From contig JAUCEF010000127.1 in NCBI GenBank assembly GCA_033558025.1, positions 1-32,516 of the forward strand: 32,516 nt of DNA. The letters are read 5' to 3'. The notes beneath the pieces are model-generated. The model was not told the DNA's origin. It made no database searches and saw nothing but the letters and a program-made list of their open reading frames with translations. A program made the position numbers and the translations under genes. The number at the start of each line of letters is the position of its first letter. Within the stretch, counting starts at the first letter, position 1. Shown piece after piece: positions 1 through 8,665 of this stretch. The DNA is from Phytophthora sp. 'mugwort' (Eukaryota; Oomycota; Peronosporomycetes; Peronosporales; Peronosporaceae).

Positions 1-162
1 AAAAGTACAATAGGTAATATAATAAAATTTGATAAAAATTGTATAATTATTTTAAATAATCAAAATAAACCCCTAGGAACACGTATATTTGGTCCGATTA
101 CTTCTGAATTTCGGAAGAAAAAAAATTTCAAAATATTAGCATTAGCTTCAAATATTTTATAA
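1..162 (+). CDS. rpl14: Ribosomal protein uL14, 3' end only
   Basis: The window opens inside this gene. Frame 1 stays open from base 1 to a TAA at 160-162, giving 53 codons. The visible C-terminus contains GTRIFGPITSEFRKK followed by ILALASNIL. This matches the conserved uL14 tail (GTRIFGPV-RELR, then I-SLA). uL14 is a large-subunit protein that binds 23S-type rRNA at the subunit interface. rpl5 starts 6 nt downstream, the order of the bacterial spc operon, so the two are probably co-transcribed. The N-terminal half lies outside the window. Confidence 0.9.
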   Translation, partial: KSTIGNIIKFDKNCIIILNNQNKPLGTRIFGPITSEFRKKKNFKILALASNIL

Positions 163-168
163 AAATAT

Positions 169-696
169 ATGAAAAAAAATTTACAAATCCATTATCAAAA
201 TATTACTATATACGATCTTTTAACAAAATTAAATTTTAAAAATATATTTGAAATACCTAAAATAAGTAAAATATGTTTAAATATTGGTTTTAAAAACGCT
301 AATATTGAAAAAAAAAAATTAATTAATATAATTTTACTTTTAAAATTAATAACAAATCAAAAACCTATAATAACAAAATCAAAAAAAAATAATATTTTTT
401 TAAAAATCAAAAAAAATTCAATTATAGGTTGTAAAATAACTTTAAGAAAAAAAAATATTTTTAATTTTTTAGAAAAAATTTTGATTTTTCTTTTTCAAAA
501 TTTAACTAAAATAAATTTTAATTTTAAAAATCAAAATATTTTAAATTTTCAAATTCGAAATATTTTAGATTTTTTTGAATTAAAAACTGAATTTTTAAAA
601 TTCAAAGATATACCTCCAATAGATGTTTCTATTCATACAAATGCAAAAAATCATTATGAATTATTTTTATTATTAAATTCACTATTTTTATTATAA
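169..696 (+). CDS. rpl5: Ribosomal protein uL5
   Basis: 175 aa, ATG to TAA. It encodes a large-subunit protein of the mitochondrial ribosome that normally contacts 5S rRNA in the central protuberance. Recognisable uL5 blocks are IPKISKICLNIGF (about residues 29-41), the QKPIITKSKKN stretch (about 64-74) and NSIIGCKITLRKKN (about 83-96). The last is the usual 'R-G-VTLR' block. The length is close to bacterial uL5 (about 180). It sits directly after rpl14. The next spc-operon genes (rps14, rps8, rpl6) do not follow; trnG comes 13 nt later, so the ancestral cluster is broken here. The sequence is Lys/Asn/Ile/Phe-rich, as expected from the base composition. Confidence 0.92.
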   Translation: MKKNLQIHYQNITIYDLLTKLNFKNIFEIPKISKICLNIGFKNANIEKKKLINIILLLKLITNQKPIITKSKKNNIFLKIKKNSIIGCKITLRKKNIFNFLEKILIFLFQNLTKINFNFKNQNILNFQIRNILDFFELKTEFLKFKDIPPIDVSIHTNAKNHYELFLLLNSLFLL

Positions 697-709
697 AAAT
701 AATTTATTA

Positions 710-781
710 GCAAAAATAGCTCAATGGTAGAGTATAACCTTGCCAAGGTTAATGTTGAGGGTTCAAATCCCTTTTTTTGCT
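710..781 (+). tRNA. trnG(gcc): tRNA-Gly (anticodon GCC)
   Basis: Cloverleaf of 72 nt. The 7-bp acceptor gcaaaaa/tttttgc is perfect, the D arm is AGCTC..GAGT, the anticodon loop is ttGCCaa between ccttg-side and caagg-side stems, and the T loop is TTCAAAT. It reads GGY codons. A second glycine tRNA (UCC) lies at 1474. Confidence 0.93.
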
Positions 782-881
782 TAATTCAAATAAATGTACC
801 CAAAGGCAGTATTTGGTATTTCCATTTTTTAATTAGGGAATAATATTAGTATTGACATTTATTTACTTCTTTATAAAAATT

Positions 882-1412
882 ATGATTTTTTTTAACATTA
901 TTAAAAGGATATTTTTTGCTTATAATCTATATAAAATTATACAAGATATATTAAAAATACATCCTAAATTTTTTCAAAATATTTTTAAATTTATTTTAAT
1001 TCTTTTACCTCTTGAAATAACTTTATTAGAAGATTTTATAGATTTAGAGACTGAGGCTGAGGAAGCTGCTTTAAAAAAAGAAGAAAAACCTAAAAGTATT
1101 TTAAAAAGAATTGACGATAATATGCCAACTATTTTCGTTTTTTTTTTTTTATCTTTTTTGTTTTATTTATTTCTAGATGCTTTTTTTTTTGATAGCGACA
1201 ATTTCCCAAGCGATTTTCCTAGTAATTTTTCAACTGATTTAAATTTTGATTCAGATAGTGACTCTTTACCAAAACCACCAAAAAGAAAAATTACAAGATC
1301 TGGAAATCCTCTGAATCTATATAGATATTTTCATTATTTAGATGTTGAAACAGGTGAACGTATAGATGATATCGATCGATTAGATCCTGATACTTATGAA
1401 ATAGTGGATTAA
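882..1412 (+). CDS. Unrecognised membrane ORF (orf176)
   Basis: 176 aa from the ATG at 882; the frame is open from a TTG at 852. I do not recognise a family. Visible features are a hydrophobic N-terminal part with a segment FKFILILLPLEITLL, an acidic stretch (LETEAEEAALKKEEK), a strong second transmembrane segment (IFVFFFLSFLFYLFLDAFFF) and a Ser/Asp/Pro-rich soluble tail ending in RLDPDTYEIVD. The tail is much less Lys/Asn-biased than neighbouring ribosomal proteins, which argues that the ORF is a real gene. It lies between two glycine tRNAs, so its mRNA is probably released by tRNA processing. A hairpin overlaps its stop codon. It could be a highly diverged standard gene (atp8 and several ribosomal genes are not seen in this window), but no diagnostic motif supports that. 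Confidence 0.6.
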   Translation: MIFFNIIKRIFFAYNLYKIIQDILKIHPKFFQNIFKFILILLPLEITLLEDFIDLETEAEEAALKKEEKPKSILKRIDDNMPTIFVFFFLSFLFYLFLDAFFFDSDNFPSDFPSNFSTDLNFDSDSDSLPKPPKRKITRSGNPLNLYRYFHYLDVETGERIDDIDRLDPDTYEIVD

Positions 1413-1430
1413 TTTATTCCACTTTTTCTT
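1403..1430 (+). terminator. Hairpin plus T-run at the end of orf176
   Basis: Arms agtgga (1403-1408) and tccact (1418-1423) flank a 9-nt loop that includes the TAA stop, followed by TTTTTCTTTTTT. It looks like a bacterial intrinsic terminator but could equally be an mRNA 3'-end processing or stability element. The 6-bp stem makes this a tentative call. Confidence 0.35.
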
Positions 1431-1473
1431 TTTTAAAACAATAATAAACATTTTTTAAACAATAAAAATATAC

Positions 1474-1545
1474 GTGATTATAGATTAATTGGTAAATCCT
1501 TTATCTTCCAAGTAAATATTATGGGTTCAAATCCCATTAATCACA
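1474..1545 (+). tRNA. trnG(ucc): tRNA-Gly (anticodon UCC)
   Basis: 72 nt. The acceptor gtgatta/taatcac is perfect, the anticodon loop is ctTCCaa, and the T arm is ATGGG-TTCAAAT-CCCAT. It reads GGR (or all GGN) codons. It follows orf176 and precedes trnY by 17 nt. Confidence 0.92.
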
Positions 1546-1562
1546 TATTTAAAATATCTTTA

Positions 1563-1646
1563 GGAGAAATGGCTGAGTGGTTAAAAGCGGCAGACTGTAA
1601 ATTTGTTGAAATATTTTCTACGTAGGTTCAAATCCTACTTTCTCCA
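1563..1646 (+). tRNA. trnY(gua): tRNA-Tyr (anticodon GUA)
   Basis: 84 nt with a long variable arm typical of bacterial-type tRNA-Tyr. The acceptor ggagaaa/tttctcc is perfect, the anticodon loop is ctGTAaa, and the T arm is GTAGG-TTCAAAT-CCTAC. It is the last gene before the repeat-rich spacer upstream of rns. Confidence 0.93.
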
Positions 1647-1693
1647 ATAAAGATCTAAAAAAAAAAAAGGATAAACAAATTAAAAAAAGGATA

Positions 1694-1743
1694 AAAAGAT
1701 AAAATATCTTTAAATAGTTAAGTTAAAAAGATATTTATCTTTT
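1694..1743. repeat. Long hairpin made of two nested hairpins
   Basis: The arm at 1694-1711 pairs with the arm at 1727-1743 with a single one-base bulge. Each arm is also self-complementary: AAAGATA-aaa-TATCTTT in the first, AAAAGATA-tt-TATCTTTT in the second. The region can therefore fold either as one long stem or as two short ones. Confidence 0.6.
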
Positions 1744-1871
1744 CAACAAAAAATTCAAAAACATATTTAGGGGGGGATCCTTTTCAAAAAATAATATTTT
1801 TTTTTCGTGATACAAAGAAATTTTTATTAATAACTAATTGAATTTTTAAAAATTAAAAAATTTTAATCCTT

Positions 1872-1929
1872 TAAGACAATATAAGACAATATAAGACAAT
1901 ATAAGACAATATAAGACAATATAAGACAA
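1872..1929. repeat. 10-bp tandem repeat, nearly six copies
   Basis: The unit ATAAGACAAT occurs as four exact copies at 1881-1920. It is flanked by a copy differing at its first base (ttaagacaat, 1871-1880) and a partial copy (ataagacaa, 1921-1929). It lies about 80-140 nt upstream of the 5' end of rns. Copy number could vary between individuals or be miscounted by the assembly. Confidence 0.9.
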
Positions 1930-2010
1930 AAATTAATATAAGAATGTTATAATATTAAATTTTTAAATATTTGTTATTTTAAAAATTAATATTAAATAAT
2001 TAATATAAAA

Positions 2011-2869
2011 CTTAAATAGAGTTTGATCCTGGCTCAGAATAAATGCTATCGGTATGCTTAACACATGCAAGTTGAATGTTTTTAAAACATAGCGAACGGG
2101 TGAGTAACACGTGAATTATCTACCTTTTAATTCAGAATAATTATTTTTATAAAAATACTGAATAAATTAATTAAAGTTTTTAACGTTAAAAGATGAGTTT
2201 GCGCAAGATTATGGTAGTTGGTAGTTTAATAGACAACCAAGCCTATTATCTTTAGCTGGTTTGAAAGAATGATCAGCCACATTGGGACTGAGACACGGCC
2301 CAAACTTTTTTAAAGGCAGCAGTGGGGAATTTTGGACAATGAGCGGAAGCTTGATCCAGCAATACCGAGTGGGTGATGACGGCTAATTAGGTTGTAAAGC
2401 TCTTTCATTAAGGAGGAAAATGACAGTACTTAAAAAAGAAGTTCCGGCTAATACCCGTGCCAGCAGCCGCGGTAATACGGGAGGAGCGAGCATTATTCGG
2501 GATGATTAGGCGTAAAGGGTTTGTAGGTAGTTTTTTAAGTTGAAAGAAACAAATTAAAGCTCAACTTTATACATTTTTTCAAAACTGATAAACTGGAGTA
2601 TAAATAGAGGATAATGGAATTTCTATTGGAGTGATAAAATACGTTGATAATAGAAGGAAGACCTATGGCGAAGGCAATTATCTGGGTATATACTGACACT
2701 GAGAAACGAAAGCTTGGGTAGCGAACGGGATTAGAGACCCCGGTAGTCCATGCTGTAAACGATGAGTGCTAATATTTAGAATTTTTAGATATAACAGCTA
2801 ACGCGTTAAGCACTCCGCCTGAAAAGTATAATCGCAAGATTGAAATTCAAAGGAATTGACGGGAGTCTA

Positions 2870-2901
<32 letters not shown>

Positions 2902-3516
2902 AATACGCGCAGAACCTTACCAACTCTTGCTAATTTTTATTTAAAATTTTTATATAAAAAACAGGTGTTGCATGGCTGTCGTCAGCTCGTGTTGTGAAAT
3001 GTTTGGTTAAATCCTTTAACGAGCGCAACCCCTATGATTAGTTACTAATTTATTATAAATAGATAAAAGTACTCTAATGAAAAAATTAATGATAGGTTAA
3101 TGGAAGGTGGGGATGACGTCAAGTCTTCATGGCCCTTATGAGTTGGGCTACACACGTGCTACAATGATAATTACAATGAGAAGCAATAATGATATAAGTT
3201 GGAGCAAATCTTCAAAAATTATCTTAGTTCGAATTAAGGGCTGAAACTCGCCCTTATGAAGTTGGAATCGCTAGTAATCGCAGAACAGCATGCTGCGGTG
3301 AATATGTTACTGGACTTTGTACACACCGCCCGTCACATCAGGGAAGTTGATTGTTTTTAAAATAATTTTTAATTCTTTTATAAAATTTAATAATTATTTA
3401 AATAAAATAATTTAAAATTTTTATAAAATAAATTATAATTCCTAAAAAGTGGTTAGTAACTTTGATGAAGTCGTAACAAGGTAGTCGTAGGGGAACCTGT
3501 GTCTGGAAGAGATCTT
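2011..3516 (+). rRNA. rns: Small-subunit (16S-like) ribosomal RNA
   Basis: Universal SSU landmarks appear in order: GAGTTTGATCCTGGCTCAG (from 2019), GTGCCAGCAGCCGCGGTAA (about 2458), GGATTAGAGACCCCGGTAGTC (about 2729), AAAGGAATTGACGGG (about 2850), GTCGTCAGCTCGTG (about 2978), TGTACACACCGCCCGTCA (about 3319) and the final helix region GTCGTAACAAGGTAG to GGGGAACCTGTGTCTGGA (about 3470-3507). It is close to full bacterial length, with AT-rich replacement of variable helices, notably a long AT-rich extension of helix 44 at about 3352-3440. The 3' end lacks the CCTCC anti-Shine-Dalgarno, as is usual in mitochondria. Both termini are estimated from the E. coli model to within roughly 10 nt. Confidence 0.95.
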
Positions 3517-3547
3517 TAAGCATTCTTAAATTAAAATTAAAAGTCTT

Positions 3548-3619
3548 AGGAAAATAGTTTAATTGGTAAAATCATAGTCTCCAAAATTATTGTTATGGGT
3601 TCAAGTCCCATTTTTCCTG
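3548..3619 (+). tRNA. trnW(cca): tRNA-Trp (anticodon CCA)
   Basis: 72 nt. The acceptor aggaaaa/ttttcct is perfect, the anticodon loop is ctCCAaa, the T arm is ATGGG-TTCAAGT-CCCAT, and the discriminator is G. A CCA rather than UCA anticodon fits the standard code, in which UGA is a stop. It is about 30 nt downstream of rns and probably part of the same primary transcript. Confidence 0.94.
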
Positions 3620-3760
3620 TTTATTATAAAATATTATAAATCAAAAAAATTTTATAATATCTGAAATTAATTAAATTCAAGTTATAAAAATAAAATTTTA
3701 TTTAAAATACTTTTTAATCAAAGGGAATTTAAATTTAGATTTATAATATTTTATAATAAA
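3620..3760. repeat. 22-nt perfect inverted repeat enclosing about 97 nt
   Basis: Bases 3620-3641 are the exact reverse complement of 3739-3760. The inner part of the left arm also forms an alternative 10-bp hairpin with 3651-3660. The arms start exactly at the base after the trnW discriminator. This is consistent with a stem that closes a small RNA or a transcription/processing signal. Confidence 0.7.
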
Positions 3761-4066
3761 TATAGTTTTATATGTTTAAAATAAAAATATTATTATAAAT
3801 ATTCAATTTTAAAATTACTCCATTATTCCTAAAAAAATATTCATAAACAGATTAATTAATGTTTATATTAAGAAAACATTCTCAATATTAAATAATTTTA
3901 ATTTATTAGTTAATATTATTGATTAATCGTTAAATGAATACTCTTTAAATAATTATTATTTCATTTTTATTATATTCTACATTAATATTTATTATTGTAT
4001 ATAAAAACATTTTAAAAATAATATGATTATTTAATATAAATTATTTTAATTTTTAAAAAATTTTAT

Positions 4067-4077
4067 ATTCTTTAAGA
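4067..4077 (+). promoter_or_regulatory. ATTCTTTAAGA motif upstream of cox2
   Basis: Exact 11-mer, 135 nt before the cox2 ATG. The same 11-mer occurs in the gene-facing orientation upstream of nad5 (10672-10682, minus) and atp9 (21300-21310). It is a candidate promoter or RNA-processing signal; function is inferred from recurrence only. Confidence 0.35.
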
Positions 4078-4211
4078 AAAAAAAAAAATAATTCAATTAT
4101 TTTTACAATATAAATAATAAAATTTATATTTTTTCTTGAATATTAATATTCAAAAACTCTTAATTTTGTATATATTAAAAATTAAATAAAATAATAAATT
4201 TCAAGTATATT

Positions 4212-4988
4212 ATGACAATAATAAATTATATAAATAATCAATTCACTTTTTTAGATATGGCTGAACCTTGGCAATTAGGTTTTCAAGATCCAGCAACACC
4301 TGTTATGGAAGGTATTATTAATTTTCATCATGATTTAATGTTTTTTTTAATTATGATTACTGTATTTGTTTGTTGGATGTTATTTAGAGTTATTACTCTT
4401 TTTGATGAAAAAAAAAATAAAATTCCAGCAACAATTGTACATGGTGCTACTATTGAAATTATTTGGACTTCTATTCCAGCCTTAATTTTATTAACGGTAG
4501 CTATTCCATCTTTTGCTTTATTATATTCAATGGATGAAGTAATTGATCCTATTATTACTTTAAAAGTAATTGGTAGTCAATGGTATTGGAGTTATGAATA
4601 TTCAGATAATTTAGAATTTTCTGATGAACCTTTAATTTTTGATAGTTATATGATTCAAGAAGATGATTTAGCAATAGGTCAATTTAGAATTTTAGAAGTT
4701 GATAATCGTGTGGTTGTTCCAACTAATAGTCATATTCGAGTATTAATTACTGCTTCAGATGTTTTACATTCATGGGCAATACCTTCATTAGGTATAAAAT
4801 TAGATGCTTGTCCTGGTCGTTTAAATCAAACATCAATGTTTATTAAACGTGAAGGTGTTTTTTATGGACAATGTAGTGAAATTTGTGGAGTAAATCATGG
4901 ATTTATGCCTATTGTTGTAGAAGCTGTTTCATTAGAAGATTATTTAATTTGGTTAAAAAATAAAATCAATTTTGATTTTAATATATAA
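4212..4988 (+). CDS. cox2: Cytochrome c oxidase subunit II
   Basis: 258 aa, ATG to TAA, of normal length. Subunit II holds the CuA centre that takes electrons from cytochrome c at the inner membrane. Two N-terminal transmembrane helices are visible (about residues 42-62 and 83-105, the latter [23 protein letters not shown]). The aromatic patch QWYWSYEY follows. The CuA site residues are present: His in [20 protein letters not shown], then [15 protein letters not shown], which supplies Cys, Cys, His and Met. There is no cleavable presequence, intron or frame break. It is followed after only 13 nt by the small tatA-like ORF. Confidence 0.98.
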   Translation: MTIINYINNQFTFLDMAEPWQLGFQDPATPVMEGIINFHHDLMFFLIMITVFVCWMLFRVITLFDEKKNKIPATIVHGATIEIIWTSIPALILLTVAIPSFALLYSMDEVIDPIITLKVIGSQWYWSYEYSDNLEFSDEPLIFDSYMIQEDDLAIGQFRILEVDNRVVVPTNSHIRVLITASDVLHSWAIPSLGIKLDACPGRLNQTSMFIKREGVFYGQCSEICGVNHGFMPIVVEAVSLEDYLIWLKNKINFDFNI

Positions 4989-5001
4989 TTAAAAAATTTT
5001 T

Positions 5002-5100
5002 ATGGTATTTAAAATCATTGGTATAATTTTTTTAATATTATTACTATTTACTGATATTAAAAAATTAATTAATAAAATCAAACAATTTTTCAATAAATAA
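5002..5100 (+). CDS. tatA: Probable TatA-like protein, 32 aa
   Basis: The small ORF (ATG to TAA, 32 codons) starts 13 nt after the cox2 stop. The protein reads as a short hydrophobic helix, GIIFLILLLF, then a hinge and amphipathic basic helix, TDIKKLINKIKQFFNK. TatA proteins have this plan: one N-terminal membrane helix ending in LLLFG, then KKLPEL...G.....FK. The LLLF, KKL and terminal FxK positions align, while the hinge Gly-Pro is replaced by Thr-Asp. tatC is encoded in the same genome (30005-30726), so a partner is present. Mitochondrial tatA genes are known from jakobids and some algae. The protein is very short and simple in composition, so a chance ORF remains possible. In TatA/TatC systems TatA forms the pore that passes folded proteins, such as the Rieske protein, across the inner membrane. 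Confidence 0.5.
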   Translation: MVFKIIGIIFLILLLFTDIKKLINKIKQFFNK

Positions 5101-5210
5101 AAATAATTTATTTTTTTGATAATAAAAAATTAAAAAAACCAACGCTTTTTTTGATTTAAAAATAAAATATATAATTTTGCATTTAAAATAAAATTTAAAA
5201 ATATAAATAA

Positions 5211-6688
<1,478 letters not shown>

Positions 6689-6930
6689 AAAAAATTTTTA
6701 TAATTATTAATAATTAAATTAATCTTTATTAATAATTATATTAAAAATTTTTAATTTAATTAATACCGTTTTACGGTGTTTTATAAAAATTTAAAATTTT
6801 TATATTATTTAAGAGAAAAAAATATTAGTAAAATTTAAATAAAAAAAAATATTAAATCTCAAAAATTAAATCAAATAAAAATTTAATTAATAACAAATTA
6901 ATTATTAATAAAATAATTTAAATTATAATT
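6689..6930. other. AT-rich spacer between cox1 and orf137
   Basis: 242 nt without ORF or tRNA. It contains a short inverted repeat around accgttttacggt (about 6765-6777). At 6804-6814 it has ATTATTTAAGA, one mismatch from the motif found upstream of cox2, nad5 and atp9, here about 117 nt before orf137. Confidence 0.4.
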
Positions 6931-7344
6931 ATGGATATCGAAAATATTTTAATAGACTTAAACAATGACAACAATAATATTGAAAAACACGAATCACAAG
7001 AACAAACATCAAATTATATAAAATATATAATATTTATAATAGGTGCCTTTTTTATTTTAGGTTTAACTATTTTTTTAATTTATTTCAATAGCGATTTTCC
7101 AATAGTTTCTGCATTACAGGATTTAAGGAATATCGTCGATGATGAAACTTTCAATCAAATAAAACAAGTTGTTTTAAAAATGTTACGTGAACCTGAAAAA
7201 AGGGCGGCTGGATTAAATTTATTAGAATTATTAAAACTAACTATTCATCCAAGACATTTATTAAAAGATAATCCACAAGAATTTGAAAAAATGATGACTC
7301 ATTTAATTAAAATTTTAATTTCTATTTTTAAAGAAGATGGCTAA
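6931..7344 (+). CDS. Unrecognised single-pass membrane ORF (orf137)
   Basis: 137 aa, ATG to TAA. I do not recognise the family. The architecture is clear: an acidic, Asn-rich N-terminus of about 30 residues, one transmembrane segment (about 31-52: YIIFIIGAFFILGLTIFLIYF), then an apparently helical soluble domain (IVDDETFNQIKQVVLKMLRE to LIKILISIFKEDG) with many charged residues. The composition is far more normal than intergenic DNA, so I regard it as a real gene. It is the last plus-strand gene before a strand switch, and a strong hairpin follows directly after its stop. The plan (acidic head, membrane helix, charged helical tail) resembles orf176 only loosely. A fast-evolving ATP synthase or ribosomal subunit is conceivable but unsupported. 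Confidence 0.6.
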   Translation: MDIENILIDLNNDNNNIEKHESQEQTSNYIKYIIFIIGAFFILGLTIFLIYFNSDFPIVSALQDLRNIVDDETFNQIKQVVLKMLREPEKRAAGLNLLELLKLTIHPRHLLKDNPQEFEKMMTHLIKILISIFKEDG

Positions 7345-7755
7345 AAAAACCTATTTAATTTGTTAAATAGGTTTCTAGATATACAATATATACATTATGT
7401 AAATTTTTACCAATTAAAAACTAATTATGTGATTTTAAATTATAACTATGTTGATATTAATTTAATTTTAGTTATTGAGTATTTAATAAAAATTAATCTA
7501 TTTAAATATTTATGTCATCAATAACTTATGTTAAACCATCTTGATTAAAAGTTATAGAATTAGCAATAATAATATTCTGTATTTATATTAAATTTGTAAG
7601 TGAACGCATTCTTCTTATATTTTTTAGAATATTTATTGAAAAAAATTGATTTTTTTAATTTATTATTTCTTAAAAAATTTAAATTTTATTATTTATATTA
7701 TAAAAATAATTGAATTATTTTTTTTTTAAGAATGAAATTTTTAAATAAAACTAAT
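7345..7755. other. 411-nt spacer at a convergent strand switch
   Basis: Lies between orf137 (+) and trnR (-), so transcripts converge here. No ORF or tRNA was seen. It begins with the orf137 terminator-like hairpin. It includes a 7-bp stem ataactt/aagttat closing a 21-nt loop at about 7519-7554, and the 32-nt segment 7696-7727 that is repeated inverted at 4079-4110. I looked for a 5S rRNA or RNase P RNA signature and found none that is convincing. Confidence 0.4.
7347..7374 (+). terminator. Perfect 11-bp hairpin after orf137
   Basis: The arms aaacctattta (7347-7357) and taaataggttt (7364-7374) are perfectly complementary around a 6-nt loop, starting 3 nt after the orf137 stop. There is no T-run after it. 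It sits at the end of the plus-strand gene block, where a terminator or mRNA 3'-end element is expected. Confidence 0.55.
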
Positions 7756-7828
7756 TACAATCTCTTGGATTTGAACCAAGATTTTAAAGCTTAGAAGGCT
7801 AATACTCTACCAATTAAGTTAAGATTGT
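7756..7828 (-). tRNA. trnR(ucu): tRNA-Arg (anticodon UCU)
   Basis: 73 nt on the minus strand. The acceptor acaatct/agattgt is perfect, the anticodon loop is ctTCTaa with stem ttagc/gctta, and the T arm is CTTGG-TTCAAAT-CCAAG. It reads AGR codons. It is the last gene of the minus-strand block, 17 nt beyond nad6. Confidence 0.92.
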
Positions 7829-7845
7829 TTTAGTTTTATTAAGAA

Positions 7846-8556
7846 TTAAACAGTTTTATCTGAATATACATTAAAAATAGCTTTTAATGCATCTCGTGAA
7901 AGTTGTTTATAAATATTTTGTTTTAAAAATTTTTTTTTTTCCTTTTTAGTTAAAGTAACCGCTCCTATTAAAGCTATTAATAATATAATACCTGCAACTA
8001 AAAAAAAAAAAGCATAATAACTATATAAAATTTGTCCAATTGTTTCAATATTTGTAATAGTATCTAATTGATAGATAAAATTTTTTAAAAAGGGTTTGAC
8101 ATCAACAAATATTTCAAAAGTACCTTTCATACTATCGTGAAAAAAAAATAAAGTATTTACTTTTTGAGTAAAAAAAGAATTATTTATTAAATGGTAATAT
8201 GATGTAAAAACTTTACTAAACATAACAAACGTTTCTAAAAAAAAAATAAAACTAATTAAAAAAATAATTGGTAAATAACCAAAATTATTTTTTATTTTAT
8301 TTTTATCAATTAAAACATTAACATCTAGCATCATAATAACAAATAAAAATAATACAGTAATAGCTCCTACATAAATAATAATTAACATTATTGATAAAAA
8401 TTCAATTTCAGAAATTAATAATAATCCAGTTGAATTAGTAAAAACTAATATTAAAAAAAATGCAGAATATATTGTATTTGTAGAATATATTACAAATATA
8501 GCTGAAGTTAAAGCTATAGTTGAAAAAGTATAAAAGAAAATTGTTTCGAAATCCAT
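7846..8556 (-). CDS. nad6: NADH dehydrogenase subunit 6
   Basis: 236 aa. Membrane-arm subunit of complex I. The N-terminal half carries the diagnostic block: NTIYSAFFLILVFTNSTGLLL, then EIEFLSIMLIIIYVGAITVLFLFVIMMLDV, including the conserved YVGAI-VLFLFV-MML pi-bulge helix. The C-terminus has a further hydrophobic helix (FFLVAGIILLIALIGAVTLT) and a basic tail. The protein is somewhat longer than many mitochondrial ND6 proteins, through a Phe/Lys-rich linker at about residues 95-165. nad5 is upstream in the same direction, so co-transcription is likely. Confidence 0.95.
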   Translation of the reverse strand: MDFETIFFYTFSTIALTSAIFVIYSTNTIYSAFFLILVFTNSTGLLLISEIEFLSIMLIIIYVGAITVLFLFVIMMLDVNVLIDKNKIKNNFGYLPIIFLISFIFFLETFVMFSKVFTSYYHLINNSFFTQKVNTLFFFHDSMKGTFEIFVDVKPFLKNFIYQLDTITNIETIGQILYSYYAFFFLVAGIILLIALIGAVTLTKKEKKKFLKQNIYKQLSRDALKAIFNVYSDKTV

Positions 8557-8665
8557 AATGTATTTAAATTATATAAATTTATAATTATATCTTAAAAGAT
8601 ACATATTTTATTATTTTTATTTAATTAATAAAAAAATAAATAAAAATAATAAAATAGTAATAATA

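Larger units (their letters stand above)
1647..2010. promoter_or_regulatory. Repeat-rich spacer upstream of rns (candidate control region)
   Basis: About 364 nt with no ORF or tRNA. It contains, in order: two copies of an AAAAAAAGGATAAA-like sequence (about 1655-1695), a long hairpin (1694-1743), an isolated G7 run followed by GATCC (1770-1780), and a 10-bp tandem repeat (1872-1929). Such density of structure is seen nowhere else in the window outside the palindrome. Its position just before the rRNA gene makes it a candidate for the rRNA promoter and/or a replication origin. That role is inference from structure and place only. Confidence 0.4.
3620..4211. other. 592-nt AT-rich spacer with inverted repeats
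   Basis: No ORF above about 10 codons and no tRNA-like fold were seen. It contains a perfect 22-nt inverted repeat (3620-3641 with 3739-3760) and a separate 10-bp perfect hairpin (3631-3640 with 3651-3660, 10-nt loop) directly behind trnW. It also carries the motif ATTCTTTAAGA at 4067-4077 and a 32-nt segment (4079-4110) repeated inverted at 7696-7727. It is probably the 3' processing region of the rRNA transcript plus the cox2 upstream region. An unrecognised small structured RNA cannot be excluded. Confidence 0.5.

Noticed and set aside
852..881. TTG start for orf176
   Set aside because: An ATG is available ten codons downstream and the extra residues add nothing recognisable.
1871..1929. 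CRISPR array
   Set aside because: Contiguous 10-bp units without spacers in a mitochondrial genome; a simple tandem repeat.
3620..4211. Hidden protein gene or group I/II intron remnant
   Set aside because: No ORF longer than about 10 codons and no intron core or domain V-like motif seen; no gene is interrupted.
7500..7640. Possible 5S rRNA
   Set aside because: A short CCATCTTGA-like stretch and a 7-bp stem are present, but the enclosed loop is too short and no helix I or canonical loop C/E sequence is found.
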